From contig DLXM01000056.1 in the NCBI GenBank assembly GCA_003448835.1, positions 15,355 through 43,358 of the forward strand: a stretch of DNA of 28,004 bases, read 5' to 3'. Both the position numbers and the translations under genes were made by a program. How positions within the stretch are numbered: the stretch's first letter is position 1; each line of letters begins with the position of its first letter. A model generated the notes under the pieces. It was not told where the DNA came from. It was given only the letters and a program-made list of their open reading frames with translations, and made no database searches. Positions 9,716-18,100 of this stretch are shown piece by piece. This DNA comes from Bacteroidota bacterium (GTDB lineage Bacteria > Bacteroidota > Rhodothermia > Balneolales > HLUCCA01).

Positions 9716-10133
9716 GATTCCCTCCTGTCAGGGTGTTAATTTATGATGAAAAGGCAACTGAGGGATGATTTGTTTCTGGATTCATCAAACTCGCATTACC
9801 CATCTACGGGGATAACATAGCACAGCAAGTGGGGAAAAAATATGATTTTAGTCAGCTTTTGAAAAATAAGAGTAATTAGTCTTATTAGTAAAAATGGCTC
9901 AAACTATAATTGTTTACACTATTTTTGATATTAAATGGGTGGTTTTTCCGAAACATGGTTGATTAGTCAGCGATTTTAACTCTGTTGCCAGTGACACTCT
10001 CACGTTTTATGGATATGAAGTTCTTTATCCAAATAGTTTTTGATAACTGAGAGATTGAGTACATTTATGGATTAATAAATTAAAAACTCTATCCGCCGGA
10101 TAGGATTAGCGAAATGTCAAAACTGGATGTAGT
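9716..10133. other. Divergent regulatory region, nifJ / serine hydrolase
   Basis: 418 non-coding bases between divergent starts. It contains the nifJ ribosome binding site (about 9720-9727), a palindrome AATAAGA-N8-TCTTATT (9865-9886), a -7-like TATTTTTG at 9920-9927 on the plus strand without a clear -33, and a tight inverted repeat CTATCC-GCC-GGATAG at 10089-10103, 30 bases before the serine hydrolase start. Confidence 0.5.
9867..9884. promoter_or_regulatory. Candidate Rrf2/NsrR-type operator, nifJ / serine hydrolase region
   Basis: TAAGAGTAATTAGTCTTA has the AAGA-N8-TCTT architecture and agrees at 14 of 18 positions with the palindrome directly upstream of the rrf2 gene (21990-22007). The arms extend to AATAAGA/TCTTATT. 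It is about 150 bp from the nifJ start and 250 bp from the serine hydrolase start, so which gene it would control is not clear. Confidence 0.4.
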
Positions 10134-11432
10134 ATGAATAGATATAACCTCATAATTGCAATGAAACATCGTTTCATGATGCTTTTCATCGCTTTATTTT
10201 TTGCCATTGGTAGTTCGTCAGCATTTGCTCAGGCGTTTGAAACTGTCTCGCCCGGCGAGGCTGGATTCTCAAGTGAACGCTTAGAACGTCTGTCAGAATT
10301 GTTGAATAGTTATTCTGAGCAACAACGCATAAGTGGTGGGGTTGCATTGGTGCTTCGCGATGGGAAAGCGGTGTTTTTTGAGTCCTTTGGGAAACGAGAT
10401 GTTGAGGCAGATGACGACATGCCCAAAGACGCAATTTTCAGAATCGCATCCCAAACTAAAGCGATTGTGAGTGTTGGAGTGATGATGCTGCAGGAAGAAG
10501 GTCGTTTGCTGATTAATGATCCGGTGAGTAAATATTTACCTGAGTTCGCTAAAACAAAGGTGGCTGTTCGGAATGATGATGGTGGATATGATGTGGTGGA
10601 CTCAAAACGTCAAATCACAATTCGTGATTTATTGATGCATACTGCAGGTATTGGATATGGATGGGGTGTCGCGGCGGACCAATGGAAGGAAGCGGGCATT
10701 CAGGGATGGTATTTTGCAGATCGCGATGAACCTATTCGTGAGACGGTACGCAGAATTGCAGCTTTACCGATGGATGCACATCCCGGTGAGCATTTTGTAT
10801 ATGGTTATGCAACCGATATTCTGGGCGCTCTGCTTGAAGAGATTAGTGGTATGAAATTAGATGTTTTTTTAAGTCAAAAAATTCTGCAACCATTAAAAAT
10901 GCACGACACTCATTTCTACTTACCGAAGGAAAAAATCGATCGTTTGGCCACAGTATATTCATCTACACCGGAACGTGGTATTGTTCGGGCTGCAGATCCG
11001 GGTGGGTCGGTCGGGCAGGGCCATTATGTAAATGGTCCACGAATGAGCTTTTCGGGTGGTGCGGGATTCCTCTCTACTGCAACGGATTACGGCCGTTTTC
11101 TTCAAATGCTTTTGAATGGTGGAGAATTGGATGGGGTGCGAATTCTAAGTCCAAAATCGGTTGAATTGATGACGATAAATCATCTACACGACATAAAATT
11201 CAGAAATGGCGAGGGGATGGGTCTTGGATTTGATGTCCTTATTGATGTTGGTTCGCGTGGTACACCCGGATCATTAGGCGATTATGGTTGGGGAGGAGCT
11301 TATCATTCAACGTATTGGGTGAGTCCGAAGGACAGAATAGTGGTTGTATTTTTTACGCAATTGCTTCCCGCTACTGGGTCGGACATTCACGGGAAGCTGC
11401 GTACTATGATTTATCAAGCCATGATGGAGTAG
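10134..11432 (+). CDS. Secreted serine hydrolase, class C beta-lactamase / EstB-like
   Basis: 432 aa. Signal peptide with cleavage probably after AFAQA (residues 30-34). The catalytic SxxK is S106-Q-T-K109 in FRIASQTKAIVSVGVMML, and the YxxA motif at Tyr223 (YGYATDILGALLEE) resembles the tyrosine of EstB-type esterases. GGAGFLSTATDYGRFLQMLLNGG and the GWGGAYHSTYWVSPKDRIVV end are typical of the family. Members are esterases, D-aminopeptidases or transpeptidase-like enzymes; true beta-lactam hydrolysis is unlikely to be the main role and cannot be read from sequence. An in-frame ATG at 10161 would give a shorter, neater signal peptide and could be the real start. Confidence 0.88.
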   Translation: MNRYNLIIAMKHRFMMLFIALFFAIGSSSAFAQAFETVSPGEAGFSSERLERLSELLNSYSEQQRISGGVALVLRDGKAVFFESFGKRDVEADDDMPKDAIFRIASQTKAIVSVGVMMLQEEGRLLINDPVSKYLPEFAKTKVAVRNDDGGYDVVDSKRQITIRDLLMHTAGIGYGWGVAADQWKEAGIQGWYFADRDEPIRETVRRIAALPMDAHPGEHFVYGYATDILGALLEEISGMKLDVFLSQKILQPLKMHDTHFYLPKEKIDRLATVYSSTPERGIVRAADPGGSVGQGHYVNGPRMSFSGGAGFLSTATDYGRFLQMLLNGGELDGVRILSPKSVELMTINHLHDIKFRNGEGMGLGFDVLIDVGSRGTPGSLGDYGWGGAYHSTYWVSPKDRIVVVFFTQLLPATGSDIHGKLRTMIYQAMME

Positions 11433-11438
11433 TGTCCG

Positions 11439-11834
11439 CTACTTTTTACCCATCGAATCATCGACTGAAAACTTTCCGCTACCATGTGTCGCAAAGACCA
11501 ATGAAGCTAAGAGAAGCATTAATTCGAGTCTCATGGACTGGAATACATTTTCTGCGCCGAGTTTTACCGTGATTATTGCTACAAGCATTACAATAGCAAG
11601 AAGCAAAGCTGGTATTTGAATTCGGAATCCAACTAATACCATGATCCCACCAACCAACTCAACGATTGCTACAACCCAAGCCATGATACTTGGCATAGGT
11701 ATCCCAATGCTTCCAAAAAATCCGACGACACCTTCAATTCCGGTTAGTTTTCCATAACCCGACATGATGAAAATCAAACCCACTCCAATTCTAAGGAGTA
11801 AATACGCATAATCTTTATACTTATCGAAATTCAT
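11439..11834 (-). CDS. DoxX family membrane protein
   Basis: 131 aa with four hydrophobic segments: YAYLLLRIGVGLIFIMSGYG, MAWVVAIVELVGGIMVLVGF, IPALLLAIVMLVAIITVKLG and LELMLLLASLVFATHG. The pattern 'LRIGVGLIFIMSGYGKL ... G ... GI..P ... ELVGGIMVLVG' is characteristic of DoxX/DoxD-like proteins, a family linked to thiol and quinone redox in several bacteria without a settled function. It is convergent with the serine hydrolase (six-base gap) and divergent from the unknown 593-residue gene. A 32-base interrupted palindrome sits 30 bp upstream of its start. Confidence 0.9.
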   Translation of the reverse strand: MNFDKYKDYAYLLLRIGVGLIFIMSGYGKLTGIEGVVGFFGSIGIPMPSIMAWVVAIVELVGGIMVLVGFRIQIPALLLAIVMLVAIITVKLGAENVFQSMRLELMLLLASLVFATHGSGKFSVDDSMGKK

Positions 11835-11863
11835 AGCGATGACCCTTTATGTTTGTTCGTGTT

Positions 11864-11895
11864 TATAGTCAAACAAGTTTAATTGTTTAACTATA
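11864..11895. promoter_or_regulatory. Interrupted palindrome, candidate operator of the DoxX gene
   Basis: TATAGT-C-AAACAA (11864-11876), a six-base centre, then TTGTTT-A-ACTATA (11883-11895): 13-base arms with a single mismatch. It lies 30-61 bases upstream of the doxX ATG, where a repressor would act. No regulator gene that obviously matches is in the window. Confidence 0.4.
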
Positions 11896-12102
11896 ACATT
11901 ATAAATATTCATTAAACTATTCGCAACTATATGAAAAGCATATAATTGAACATAAATACATTAAACAATCAATTTCCTTTTTTGAGATTAAAAAAAGGCA
12001 TAATCTTGTTAAATAAATTTTAAATAGAAATGAACATAATCGATTATACATAAGCAACTTACAATTTTTTAACTACTTACATTATTTTGTTAAAAATTTG
12101 TA

Positions 12103-12110
12103 TATGTTTG
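12103..12110 (+). promoter_or_regulatory. -7 promoter element of the 593-aa gene
   Basis: TATGTTTG matches the Bacteroidota -7 consensus TAnnTTTG exactly. It would place the transcription start near 12117, with a leader of about 75 bases. A correctly spaced -33 TTG was not evident, so the call is moderate. Confidence 0.4.
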
Positions 12111-12124
12111 TCATAATAGGATTA

Positions 12125-12140
12125 AAGACTATGTTGTCTT
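12125..12140. promoter_or_regulatory. Candidate Rrf2/NsrR-type operator upstream of the 593-aa gene
   Basis: AAGACTATGTTGTCTT has AAGA and TCTT arms with eight bases between, the same layout as the palindromes upstream of rrf2 and in the nifJ region. It begins 15 bases downstream of the -7 element, a classic repressor position. Confidence 0.4.
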
Positions 12141-12192
12141 CTATAATTTACTTACCTTTCGGTTTTCGTTTTACCATCAATCAGGAATTCAT

Positions 12193-13974
12193 ATGACTTC
12201 AACACCTCACATCTTTCATATACCGGTAATGGGTACGGGACACTCAGTCGACTCACCAATTCGTGTTGCACACCTGGGAATTTCTTCAGTGATTTCCATC
12301 GTTGATGACCTGCTTCTCGAACGTATTCGCAAACACTATTCTAATGAATTCAACTTGCCATTTAATTCCATTGCAAGGAATGCACCAGATGGACGAGCAG
12401 TGCGAATAACAGCGTATCTGGACATGGTCCATGAAATAGTGAATAAAAAATTTGAGCAAGTTAAACAGGCAAGCTTTCACACAAATAGTGAAAAAGACCG
12501 ATATTTCGGTATGCTGGCTTCTGATAGTCCGCTGCGAACTTTATGGGAGAATCTGCCGCAATTTTTAAACTCAAATGATTACAATGCAGCCTCTCAACGC
12601 CTGAATGAAGCCTTAGTACCCGGTTCTATCGATGTTAACATCATGTCTAAAGTCGATCATTTAGGATGGGATTCCACCGATATGCCGTTGAGCTCTGAAT
12701 TTAGTGATGCTTGTGCTGCACTGCGTGGATTCGCAAATAGTGTGATCGAATCTGCCGTTGTATTATCCGCCGGATTTAATCCTCGCCTGTATGGTTACAT
12801 GAGTAACTTCCCTGGATTTTACCGTGACGCAACCGGAAACATGAAGAAGAAAATCGTTTTAAAAGTTAGTGACTTTCGTTCAGCATTGATTCAGGGTAAA
12901 TTTCTTGCCAAAAGTGGGCTGGAAGTGAGCGAGTATCGAATAGAATCCGGATTAAATTGTGGTGGACACGCGTTCTACTCCGACGGAAAGCTCCTGCCTT
13001 CTATTTTGGATGAATTCAAGGCTAAAAAATCGGATCTGACTGCACAATTGAAACCCATGATCAAAGCATTCTATGATAAAATGGGCTGGGAATACCCTGA
13101 ATCGGTAATGACCGAAGTACCTCGAATTACTGTCCAGGGTGGAATTGGTATTCATGGGGAACAGCAACGATTATTGAAAGAATTTGAGGTGGATGGTACC
13201 GGTTGGGGAAGCCCGTTTCTGGTAGTACCTGAAGCAACGTGTGTGGATGATGCCACGATGCAATTATTGATCAACGCCACAGTTGATGATTTTTATCTGA
13301 GTAAAGTATCTCCGCTTGGAATCCCATTTAACAATGTTCGCCGCACCGGATCCGAAAAATGGACCGCTGATAGAGTCGGTACAGATAAACCGGGATCACC
13401 ATGTCCTAAAGGATTCCTAAAAAGTAATACCGAATTTACCGATAAACCGATCTGTACAGCTTCTACCGAATATCAAATTCTTAAAATCGCTCAAATAAAT
13501 GAGTCTGATCTGCCACATTCTGTAAAATCACAGAAATTGGATGATGTCCATGCTAAAGTGTGTCTTTGTGATCATCTTGGAAATGGAAGTTTAATTAAAC
13601 TGGGTATTATTAAAGAAAAACAAGGTCCACAGGCTATTTGTCCGGGACCAAATCTGGCATGGTTCAAAGGTCCATATACTCTGGAGCAAATGACCGACCA
13701 CATATATGGTCGTGGTGAATCGTTGGTACCACAACATCGACCACACATGTTTGCTAAAGAGCTCGAAATGAACATCGATTACTATGAGAGATTAGTTGCA
13801 ATGAGTGATCCTGATGATCCAAAATCTCAAAAATATCTGGCAACAGTACGAGAAAATCTGGAAGAAGGGATTCGCCGAATTCAAGAACTTGCGAATACGG
13901 CACCATTTTCTGGTGAAAATCTGGAAAGCTTAAAGCATGTAAAACTGCAATCGCTTCAGGTAGAATTCGCATAA
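12193..13974 (+). CDS. Unrecognised 593-residue cytoplasmic protein with conserved-looking Cys and Gly motifs
   Basis: I do not recognise the family. No signal peptide and no TM segment. Two stretches look like flavin-barrel motifs: the N-terminus (VMGTGHSVDSPIRVAHLGIS) and, at residues 312-348, ITVQGGIGIHGEQQRL followed by VDGTGWGSPFLVVPEA. The second resembles the 'GGIG...GADG...G..F' phosphate-binding end of FMN TIM barrels such as nitronate monooxygenase and FabK. Cysteines at 174, 256 (LNCGGHAF), 350, 404 (SPCPKGF), 421 (PICTAS), 457/459 (VCLCDH) and 483 (ICPGPN) could hold an Fe-S cluster or a metal in the C-terminal half. It is a single-gene unit with its own -7 element and a possible Rrf2-type operator. 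Frame use is clean and full length; the function is open. Confidence 0.85.
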   Translation: MTSTPHIFHIPVMGTGHSVDSPIRVAHLGISSVISIVDDLLLERIRKHYSNEFNLPFNSIARNAPDGRAVRITAYLDMVHEIVNKKFEQVKQASFHTNSEKDRYFGMLASDSPLRTLWENLPQFLNSNDYNAASQRLNEALVPGSIDVNIMSKVDHLGWDSTDMPLSSEFSDACAALRGFANSVIESAVVLSAGFNPRLYGYMSNFPGFYRDATGNMKKKIVLKVSDFRSALIQGKFLAKSGLEVSEYRIESGLNCGGHAFYSDGKLLPSILDEFKAKKSDLTAQLKPMIKAFYDKMGWEYPESVMTEVPRITVQGGIGIHGEQQRLLKEFEVDGTGWGSPFLVVPEATCVDDATMQLLINATVDDFYLSKVSPLGIPFNNVRRTGSEKWTADRVGTDKPGSPCPKGFLKSNTEFTDKPICTASTEYQILKIAQINESDLPHSVKSQKLDDVHAKVCLCDHLGNGSLIKLGIIKEKQGPQAICPGPNLAWFKGPYTLEQMTDHIYGRGESLVPQHRPHMFAKELEMNIDYYERLVAMSDPDDPKSQKYLATVRENLEEGIRRIQELANTAPFSGENLESLKHVKLQSLQVEFA

Positions 13975-13991
13975 ACGTTTTGAATAAAAAA

Positions 13992-14018
13992 GCCGTGGGT
14001 CACATGATGATCCACGGC
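13992..14018 (-). terminator. Terminator at the end of the nos operon (probably bidirectional)
   Basis: GCCGTGGGTCA (13992-14002) pairs with TGATCCACGGC (14008-14018) over 11 bp with one G-T wobble and a five-base loop. Read on the minus strand it is followed by TTTTTT (13986-13991), giving a good intrinsic terminator 32 bases past nosY. On the plus strand it follows the 593-aa gene by 17 bases but with only a weak T-rich tail, so it may serve both. Confidence 0.85.
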
Positions 14019-14049
14019 CATTCTCCCTCTTAACAATTCATCAATCGGA

Positions 14050-14841
14050 TTAAAAATCCTTTTTGCTAAATACGTTTAGTCCGCTCCACATCGGAATTAC
14101 AAGCCACACTACTAACATCGCAGCTGCTGTAATTACACCATATGATGATCCAAAAAAGCGATTGAATACAGCTCCCGTATACCCCATCAATGCTGAGATA
14201 TCAAATTCGAGCATGACCATTATTCGCGCCAAATCTATAGGATTTAGCATGGAAACGATAATAACAAATTTATCCAGCGGATAATCGCCCAGTAAAAAGA
14301 CCAGAAACAGGATAAGTCCGTCATATAGAATCGCCATGAATAACCAAATCACAATGGTGAACCCAAATCCTTTGATTCTATCATCATAAAATGCCAATCC
14401 GAGTACAAATCCCAAAGACACGAAAATCAGCGTTAGAACTGCGCCCAGTCCGAGAACCAGCACAGTAGAACCGACATCCAGCACAAATATACCATGCCAA
14501 ATAAGTGGTAAAAGCGAGCCAATTACGAAAGCAGACATCAACGGAATGGATATTCCCAGATAGAGTCCCCAGTACAATGTATTTCGGGCAATGGGTTGGG
14601 TTAAAAGTAATTCAACAAATTCCCGTGACTGATAAATGTATAAAATACCGTATATCATCCCAACCAGGGGGATAAACAACAACATTACATTCGAGAGACT
14701 AAGTAACGTTTCAGGTCCGCCACCGCCAAACCGAAGTAATACATCAGTTAATGCAAGAAAGATTAGTCCGTAGCCCATTACCCACTTACCGCGCATGAGA
14801 CTTTTTAACTCACTTCGAATGATGTGTGTCAGCTTGTTCAT
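14050..14841 (-). CDS. nosY: NosY, ABC transporter permease of the NosDFY copper/CuZ maturation complex
   Basis: 263 aa with about six TM segments (for example WVMGYGLIFLALTDVLL, LFIPLVGMIYGILYIY, STVLVLGLGAVLTLIFVSLGFVLGLAF). The motif YQSREFVELLLTQPIARNTLYWG after the second TM is characteristic of ABC-2 type NosY permeases. It pairs with NosF to form the transporter that acts with periplasmic NosD in copper-site assembly of NosZ. Its ATG overlaps the nosF stop codon by four bases (ATGA), with GGAGGT upstream, so translation is coupled. It is the last gene of the operon. Confidence 0.93.
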   Translation of the reverse strand: MNKLTHIIRSELKSLMRGKWVMGYGLIFLALTDVLLRFGGGGPETLLSLSNVMLLFIPLVGMIYGILYIYQSREFVELLLTQPIARNTLYWGLYLGISIPLMSAFVIGSLLPLIWHGIFVLDVGSTVLVLGLGAVLTLIFVSLGFVLGLAFYDDRIKGFGFTIVIWLFMAILYDGLILFLVFLLGDYPLDKFVIIVSMLNPIDLARIMVMLEFDISALMGYTGAVFNRFFGSSYGVITAAAMLVVWLVIPMWSGLNVFSKKDF

Positions 14842-15557
14842 ATTGCTACCTCCACTGGATGTTCCATAAGTTTTGCAATCGCACTTTCGAGCCGAGTTTC
14901 ATCACTTTCTATCAATAAATTATCCATCGTGCCGTAATAACGCACATTGCCATCAAGCACAAAAATCACATGATCGACCAATTGTTCAAGTTCACTCATG
15001 ATGTGGGAAGTGATGATGATGGTTTTTCCATTAGACTTTTCCGTCTGGACCCGTTGTTTAAATCGATGGCTCGCACGCGGATCCAGCCCCGCAGTTGGCT
15101 CATCGAAAAACAAAATTTGGGGGTCAAACATCATGGCTAGAGTAGCTCCAACTTTTTGACGATTTCCACCTGACAGATTGCGCAACATTTTATCGAGTTC
15201 GGGACCCAGATTAAACTGATCAATAAGATCCTGCTCAAAAACTGCATCCTGATCACGTAGACCACGGATGAAAGTCAATAGTTCGTTCACTTTCATGTTT
15301 TCCGGATAACGAGCAACCTGAGGCATGTACCCGATATCCCGACGGTAGTCAAAGTTTCCGTTAAGCTTGGTTCCATTGACATATATTTCACCTGAACTCG
15401 GCTTGGTGAGTCCGAGAAGTGACTTGATTAAGGTAGTCTTTCCAGCTCCATTGGGTCCAACAATTCCAGTTGCTTGTCCACTCGGGATATCAAGATTGAT
15501 CCCCTTCAAAACTTCCAGCTTACCGAACGATTTCTTTAAATTTTTTATCTCAATCAT
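14838..15557 (-). CDS. nosF: NosF, ABC ATPase of the NosDFY complex
   Basis: 239 aa ABC ATPase with Walker A GPNGAGKTT (34-42), signature LSGGNRQK, Walker B with ILFFDEPTAGLDP, and switch His in IITSHIMSELE. The length is shorter than many NosF proteins (about 300 aa) but all nucleotide-binding motifs are present. It overlaps nosD and nosY by four bases on each side (ATGA both times), so DFY are translationally coupled. The reaction is ATP-driven transport that supports NosZ copper-site maturation. Confidence 0.95.
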   Translation of the reverse strand: MIEIKNLKKSFGKLEVLKGINLDIPSGQATGIVGPNGAGKTTLIKSLLGLTKPSSGEIYVNGTKLNGNFDYRRDIGYMPQVARYPENMKVNELLTFIRGLRDQDAVFEQDLIDQFNLGPELDKMLRNLSGGNRQKVGATLAMMFDPQILFFDEPTAGLDPRASHRFKQRVQTEKSNGKTIIITSHIMSELEQLVDHVIFVLDGNVRYYGTMDNLLIESDETRLESAIAKLMEHPVEVAI

Positions 15558-16807
15558 GGTATTCGTTCCATTCTTGGTTTTTCATCATATAATGTTTTTG
15601 GAGTTAGCACGGGCATAATTCGTTCTGCGGTGTCAAGCAAACGAATAAACATACTTCGTAGTAAAATCAGCGCGGCAGGTTGTTTTTCGATGATTACCGA
15701 GAACAAGCTTACCGGACGATACGGCACATCGCCAACACCATCCCTGTCCAGATCATACCCCTCATACGCACTCCAGTAATTTCCCTCAAATGTGTTGTTG
15801 TTTCTGGGCGAATCCGTGCGGACATCCAGACTATTTTCAATAAAATTATTGCCAATAAACCGGTTTCCGATGCTATTAGACTTGATATTCACCGCCCAAC
15901 CATTCAATTCCACATGATTTCCGGATATTTCTACATCAGAAGTCGCTTCCGAATAGATCGCAACGGTATTTCGGTAAAATCGATTTCCCGAAATTTTGCT
16001 GTGTTTGATGTCCTTAAGTAAAAGTCCATAAGCAGCTCCACCCCAGTTATCCTCAAAATTGTTGTCCGACATATCCACATAATTTGAATACATCACGGCA
16101 ACTCCGGCGCCATTTTTTGTGAAGGTATTCCGATAGTAACTTCCTCCATTCGAAAACATATAGTGCAGTCCGTAGCGATTATTCTGTGAACTGAAATTGT
16201 CGCGAATATCTGCATCTTCCACGAACTCCAGATAAATTCCATCACGCATTCCAATAACTGTATTCCCATAAACCTGTGGATTATTCGCATTCCAGAGGTG
16301 AATTCCATTTCCGGAACTTGCCTCGCGTAAATCATAAGATTCTACCCGGTTATTTCGAATGACCCCACGTTTGGTATCTGCTACATAAATCCCAAAGAAT
16401 ACATCATCCACAACGTTATTTTCGATTACAAAATCCGCCACTTTTTCAATGATGATAGCAGCATAATCACGAACATAACTTTGTCCGGTATTTGTGATTT
16501 CAAATCCGCTAATGGTAACACTGTCGGCTCGTACGATAAAAATAAATCCATTGCCCATTCCATTAACGACCGGCATTCCAATTCCTACTAATTCGATAGA
16601 TTTTTCAATAAGGATGCCACTCTCTTCATAAACTCCGCTTTGAACCTCAATTCGTGAACCGGGCTCAGCCATTTTAACCGCTTCCGAAATTGATTTAATG
16701 GGACCATCCAAACTCACAGATATCTGTCCATATAGCTGCGGTGCAACCATCAGCAAACAGACTGTTACTATGTATTTAAGATTTTTCATTTGGGATGGAA
16801 TTGACAT
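15554..16807 (-). CDS. nosD: NosD, periplasmic beta-helix protein for NosZ copper-site assembly
   Basis: A secreted right-handed beta-helix protein of the CASH/NosD family: repeated IxxNxF/IxGN strands such as VIENNVVDDVFFGIYVADTK, SNGGSYYRNTFTKNGAGVAV and NNTFEGNYWSAYEGYDLDRD. The end GVGDVPYRPVSLFSVIIEKQPAALILLRS is diagnostic of NosD. NosD receives copper from NosL and works with NosFY. The frame opens at a TTG (16810) but the ATG at 16807 is the first plausible start (417 aa); a further ATG at 16789 gives a tighter signal peptide (MKNLKYIVTVCLLMVAPQLYG). The gene begins six bases after the nosL stop. Confidence 0.95.
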   Translation of the reverse strand: MSIPSQMKNLKYIVTVCLLMVAPQLYGQISVSLDGPIKSISEAVKMAEPGSRIEVQSGVYEESGILIEKSIELVGIGMPVVNGMGNGFIFIVRADSVTISGFEITNTGQSYVRDYAAIIIEKVADFVIENNVVDDVFFGIYVADTKRGVIRNNRVESYDLREASSGNGIHLWNANNPQVYGNTVIGMRDGIYLEFVEDADIRDNFSSQNNRYGLHYMFSNGGSYYRNTFTKNGAGVAVMYSNYVDMSDNNFEDNWGGAAYGLLLKDIKHSKISGNRFYRNTVAIYSEATSDVEISGNHVELNGWAVNIKSNSIGNRFIGNNFIENSLDVRTDSPRNNNTFEGNYWSAYEGYDLDRDGVGDVPYRPVSLFSVIIEKQPAALILLRSMFIRLLDTAERIMPVLTPKTLYDEKPRMERIP

Positions 16808-16813
16808 CAACTT

Positions 16814-17326
16814 TTAGTGTTTATTGTCGAAGGATTTACCTTTTTGCATCATGTCGGATGTCTCTTTTTTGGCATCAATCCATTCGGTTTTCACCAGTTT
16901 GAGTACCTCATCATAGCTGATAATTTGTCCGCCATAATCAGCCTGCAATACACGAGCTGCTTCTTCAGTTTCATAAGCAGACAAGAACATTCCCATTGGA
17001 CTTCGTAACTGATCACTATGCAAATAAAATGCCTTTTCGGCCTCAACCCACACGTCCGGATTCGAAAAGTCCGGCACCCAGCGTGAATGAACATTTTCCG
17101 GATCAGTATTCTTTAAATCAAAAGCCACCATGCATTCAACTGAGTCGAATTTGAATGATTTCGATTGCTTGTTCACAATTTGTGAACCAAACTGAGCATC
17201 TGTCACCATCATTCTGCAATGTTCGCACAAATCACTACCAAAATTAATCGGTTGTGGCGACGGAGTACATCCGGATACTATCAATACCAGTATCAATATC
17301 ATGCTGGGTTTAAATAAATTTTTCAT
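16814..17326 (-). CDS. nosL: NosL, copper-chaperone lipoprotein
   Basis: 170 aa from the ATG at 17326, which has GGAG about seven bases upstream; the frame also opens at a TTG (17350), which lacks one. The signal peptide ends in the lipobox IVSGC (Cys20). Copper-site residues are present: DLCEHCRMMVTD (Cys34, Cys37, Met39, Met40) and DSVECMVAF (Cys64, Met65). NosL family proteins carry Cu(I) and hand it to NosD for NosZ maturation. Downstream motifs RSPMGMFLSAYETEEAA and GGQIISYDEVLKLV agree with the family. It is preceded by a divergent paralog and followed at once by nosD. Confidence 0.94.
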   Translation of the reverse strand: MKNLFKPSMILILVLIVSGCTPSPQPINFGSDLCEHCRMMVTDAQFGSQIVNKQSKSFKFDSVECMVAFDLKNTDPENVHSRWVPDFSNPDVWVEAEKAFYLHSDQLRSPMGMFLSAYETEEAARVLQADYGGQIISYDEVLKLVKTEWIDAKKETSDMMQKGKSFDNKH

Positions 17327-17459
17327 TTTCTGCTCCAAAAAGTCGTTCAATAATGCATTTTAGTTTTAGAATTCATCATTAAATATGCTTGGCTCAATTT
17401 TTCAGTTTTGGATCTTGTGTTTCTGCAGATCCGTTCTTGTTTAAATTTTTCAACTTATT

Positions 17460-18011
17460 CTATTCAGCCCGATTCTTCTTAATAGTTGGATTTGCTTTAT
17501 GCGCCACCAGATCCATCTCAGATTTGACTACTTCCAAAACCTCATCCCATGTGAGATATTTACCGGGATATGCTTCGTAGATGTATGTCAACATTTTTTC
17601 ATTATTTGAATCCACAGCGGTTAAGAAAAGTCCGTCAGGAGATGGGCGAAGCGGACTTCGTAAAAACTTTAAGTCGCTAACCGGAAGTAGTTGGGCACCA
17701 TGAGCAAAGTCTGTTACTTTTATGAATTTTATCTTCGATGAATCATCCATTTCAAGGTAAAAAGCTGCAGTGCCTTCGGCGGATTTAAAATTGTAGATTG
17801 TCCCATCATTGAGTTCAATTCGCCCACCATACCGTACCGTCTTTATAGTATCGTTTGTGAATGCACATATATCAACATTGTAGTTGATCTTCTCAACGTC
17901 CATATTGATTTTTGCAGATTCCTGGTTGTCCTGTGAGGATGTATCTTGAGCACAAGCGCCCAATGCAAACACCGAAATCATCAGTATTGCGATATTTTTG
18001 AGGGATTTCAT
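17460..18011 (-). CDS. Divergent NosL-like lipoprotein with a degenerate copper motif
   Basis: 183 aa lipoprotein (lipobox ALGAC, Cys20). It aligns by eye with NosL along its length: DICAFTNDTIKTVRYGGRIEL against the NosL CEHCRMM region, NFKSAEGTAAFYLE against KFDSVECMVAF, RSPLRPSPDGLFLTAV against RSPMGMFLSAY, and YLTWDEVLEVVKSE against ISYDEVLKLVKTE. It keeps only Cys49 of the copper-binding residues; the second Cys, the Met-Met pair and the later Cys-Met are gone. It was most likely derived by duplication of nosL and may bind copper differently, or act as a structural partner. It sits between the four-TM gene and nosL in the nos operon. Confidence 0.75.
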   Translation of the reverse strand: MKSLKNIAILMISVFALGACAQDTSSQDNQESAKINMDVEKINYNVDICAFTNDTIKTVRYGGRIELNDGTIYNFKSAEGTAAFYLEMDDSSKIKFIKVTDFAHGAQLLPVSDLKFLRSPLRPSPDGLFLTAVDSNNEKMLTYIYEAYPGKYLTWDEVLEVVKSEMDLVAHKANPTIKKNRAE

Positions 18012-18100
18012 GGATTCTCTGGTTTTAACGGCTGTTTTTGTTCTTTATCCCGATCAGTAAATGTGTGAGCTTCAATAAAGATTGAAACTCAGAGTCAGGG

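Larger units (their letters stand above)
11835..12192. other. Divergent regulatory region, doxX-like / 593-aa gene
   Basis: 358 very AT-rich bases, no ORF. Near the doxX side lies a long interrupted palindrome (11864-11895). Near the other gene lie a Bacteroidota-type -7 element TATGTTTG (12103-12110) and a palindrome AAGAC-N6-GTCTT (12125-12140). The middle (about 11900-12090) shows only AT-rich sequence. Confidence 0.5.

Noticed and set aside
10134..11432. Antibiotic-resistance class C beta-lactamase
   Set aside because: The SxxK and YxxA pattern and C-terminal motif fit EstB-like esterases and related serine hydrolases; nothing supports a resistance role.
17410..17432. GGATCT ... AGATCC hairpin between the nosL paralog and nosL as a terminator
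   Set aside because: Six-bp stem with no T run on the minus strand, inside an operon that appears continuous.
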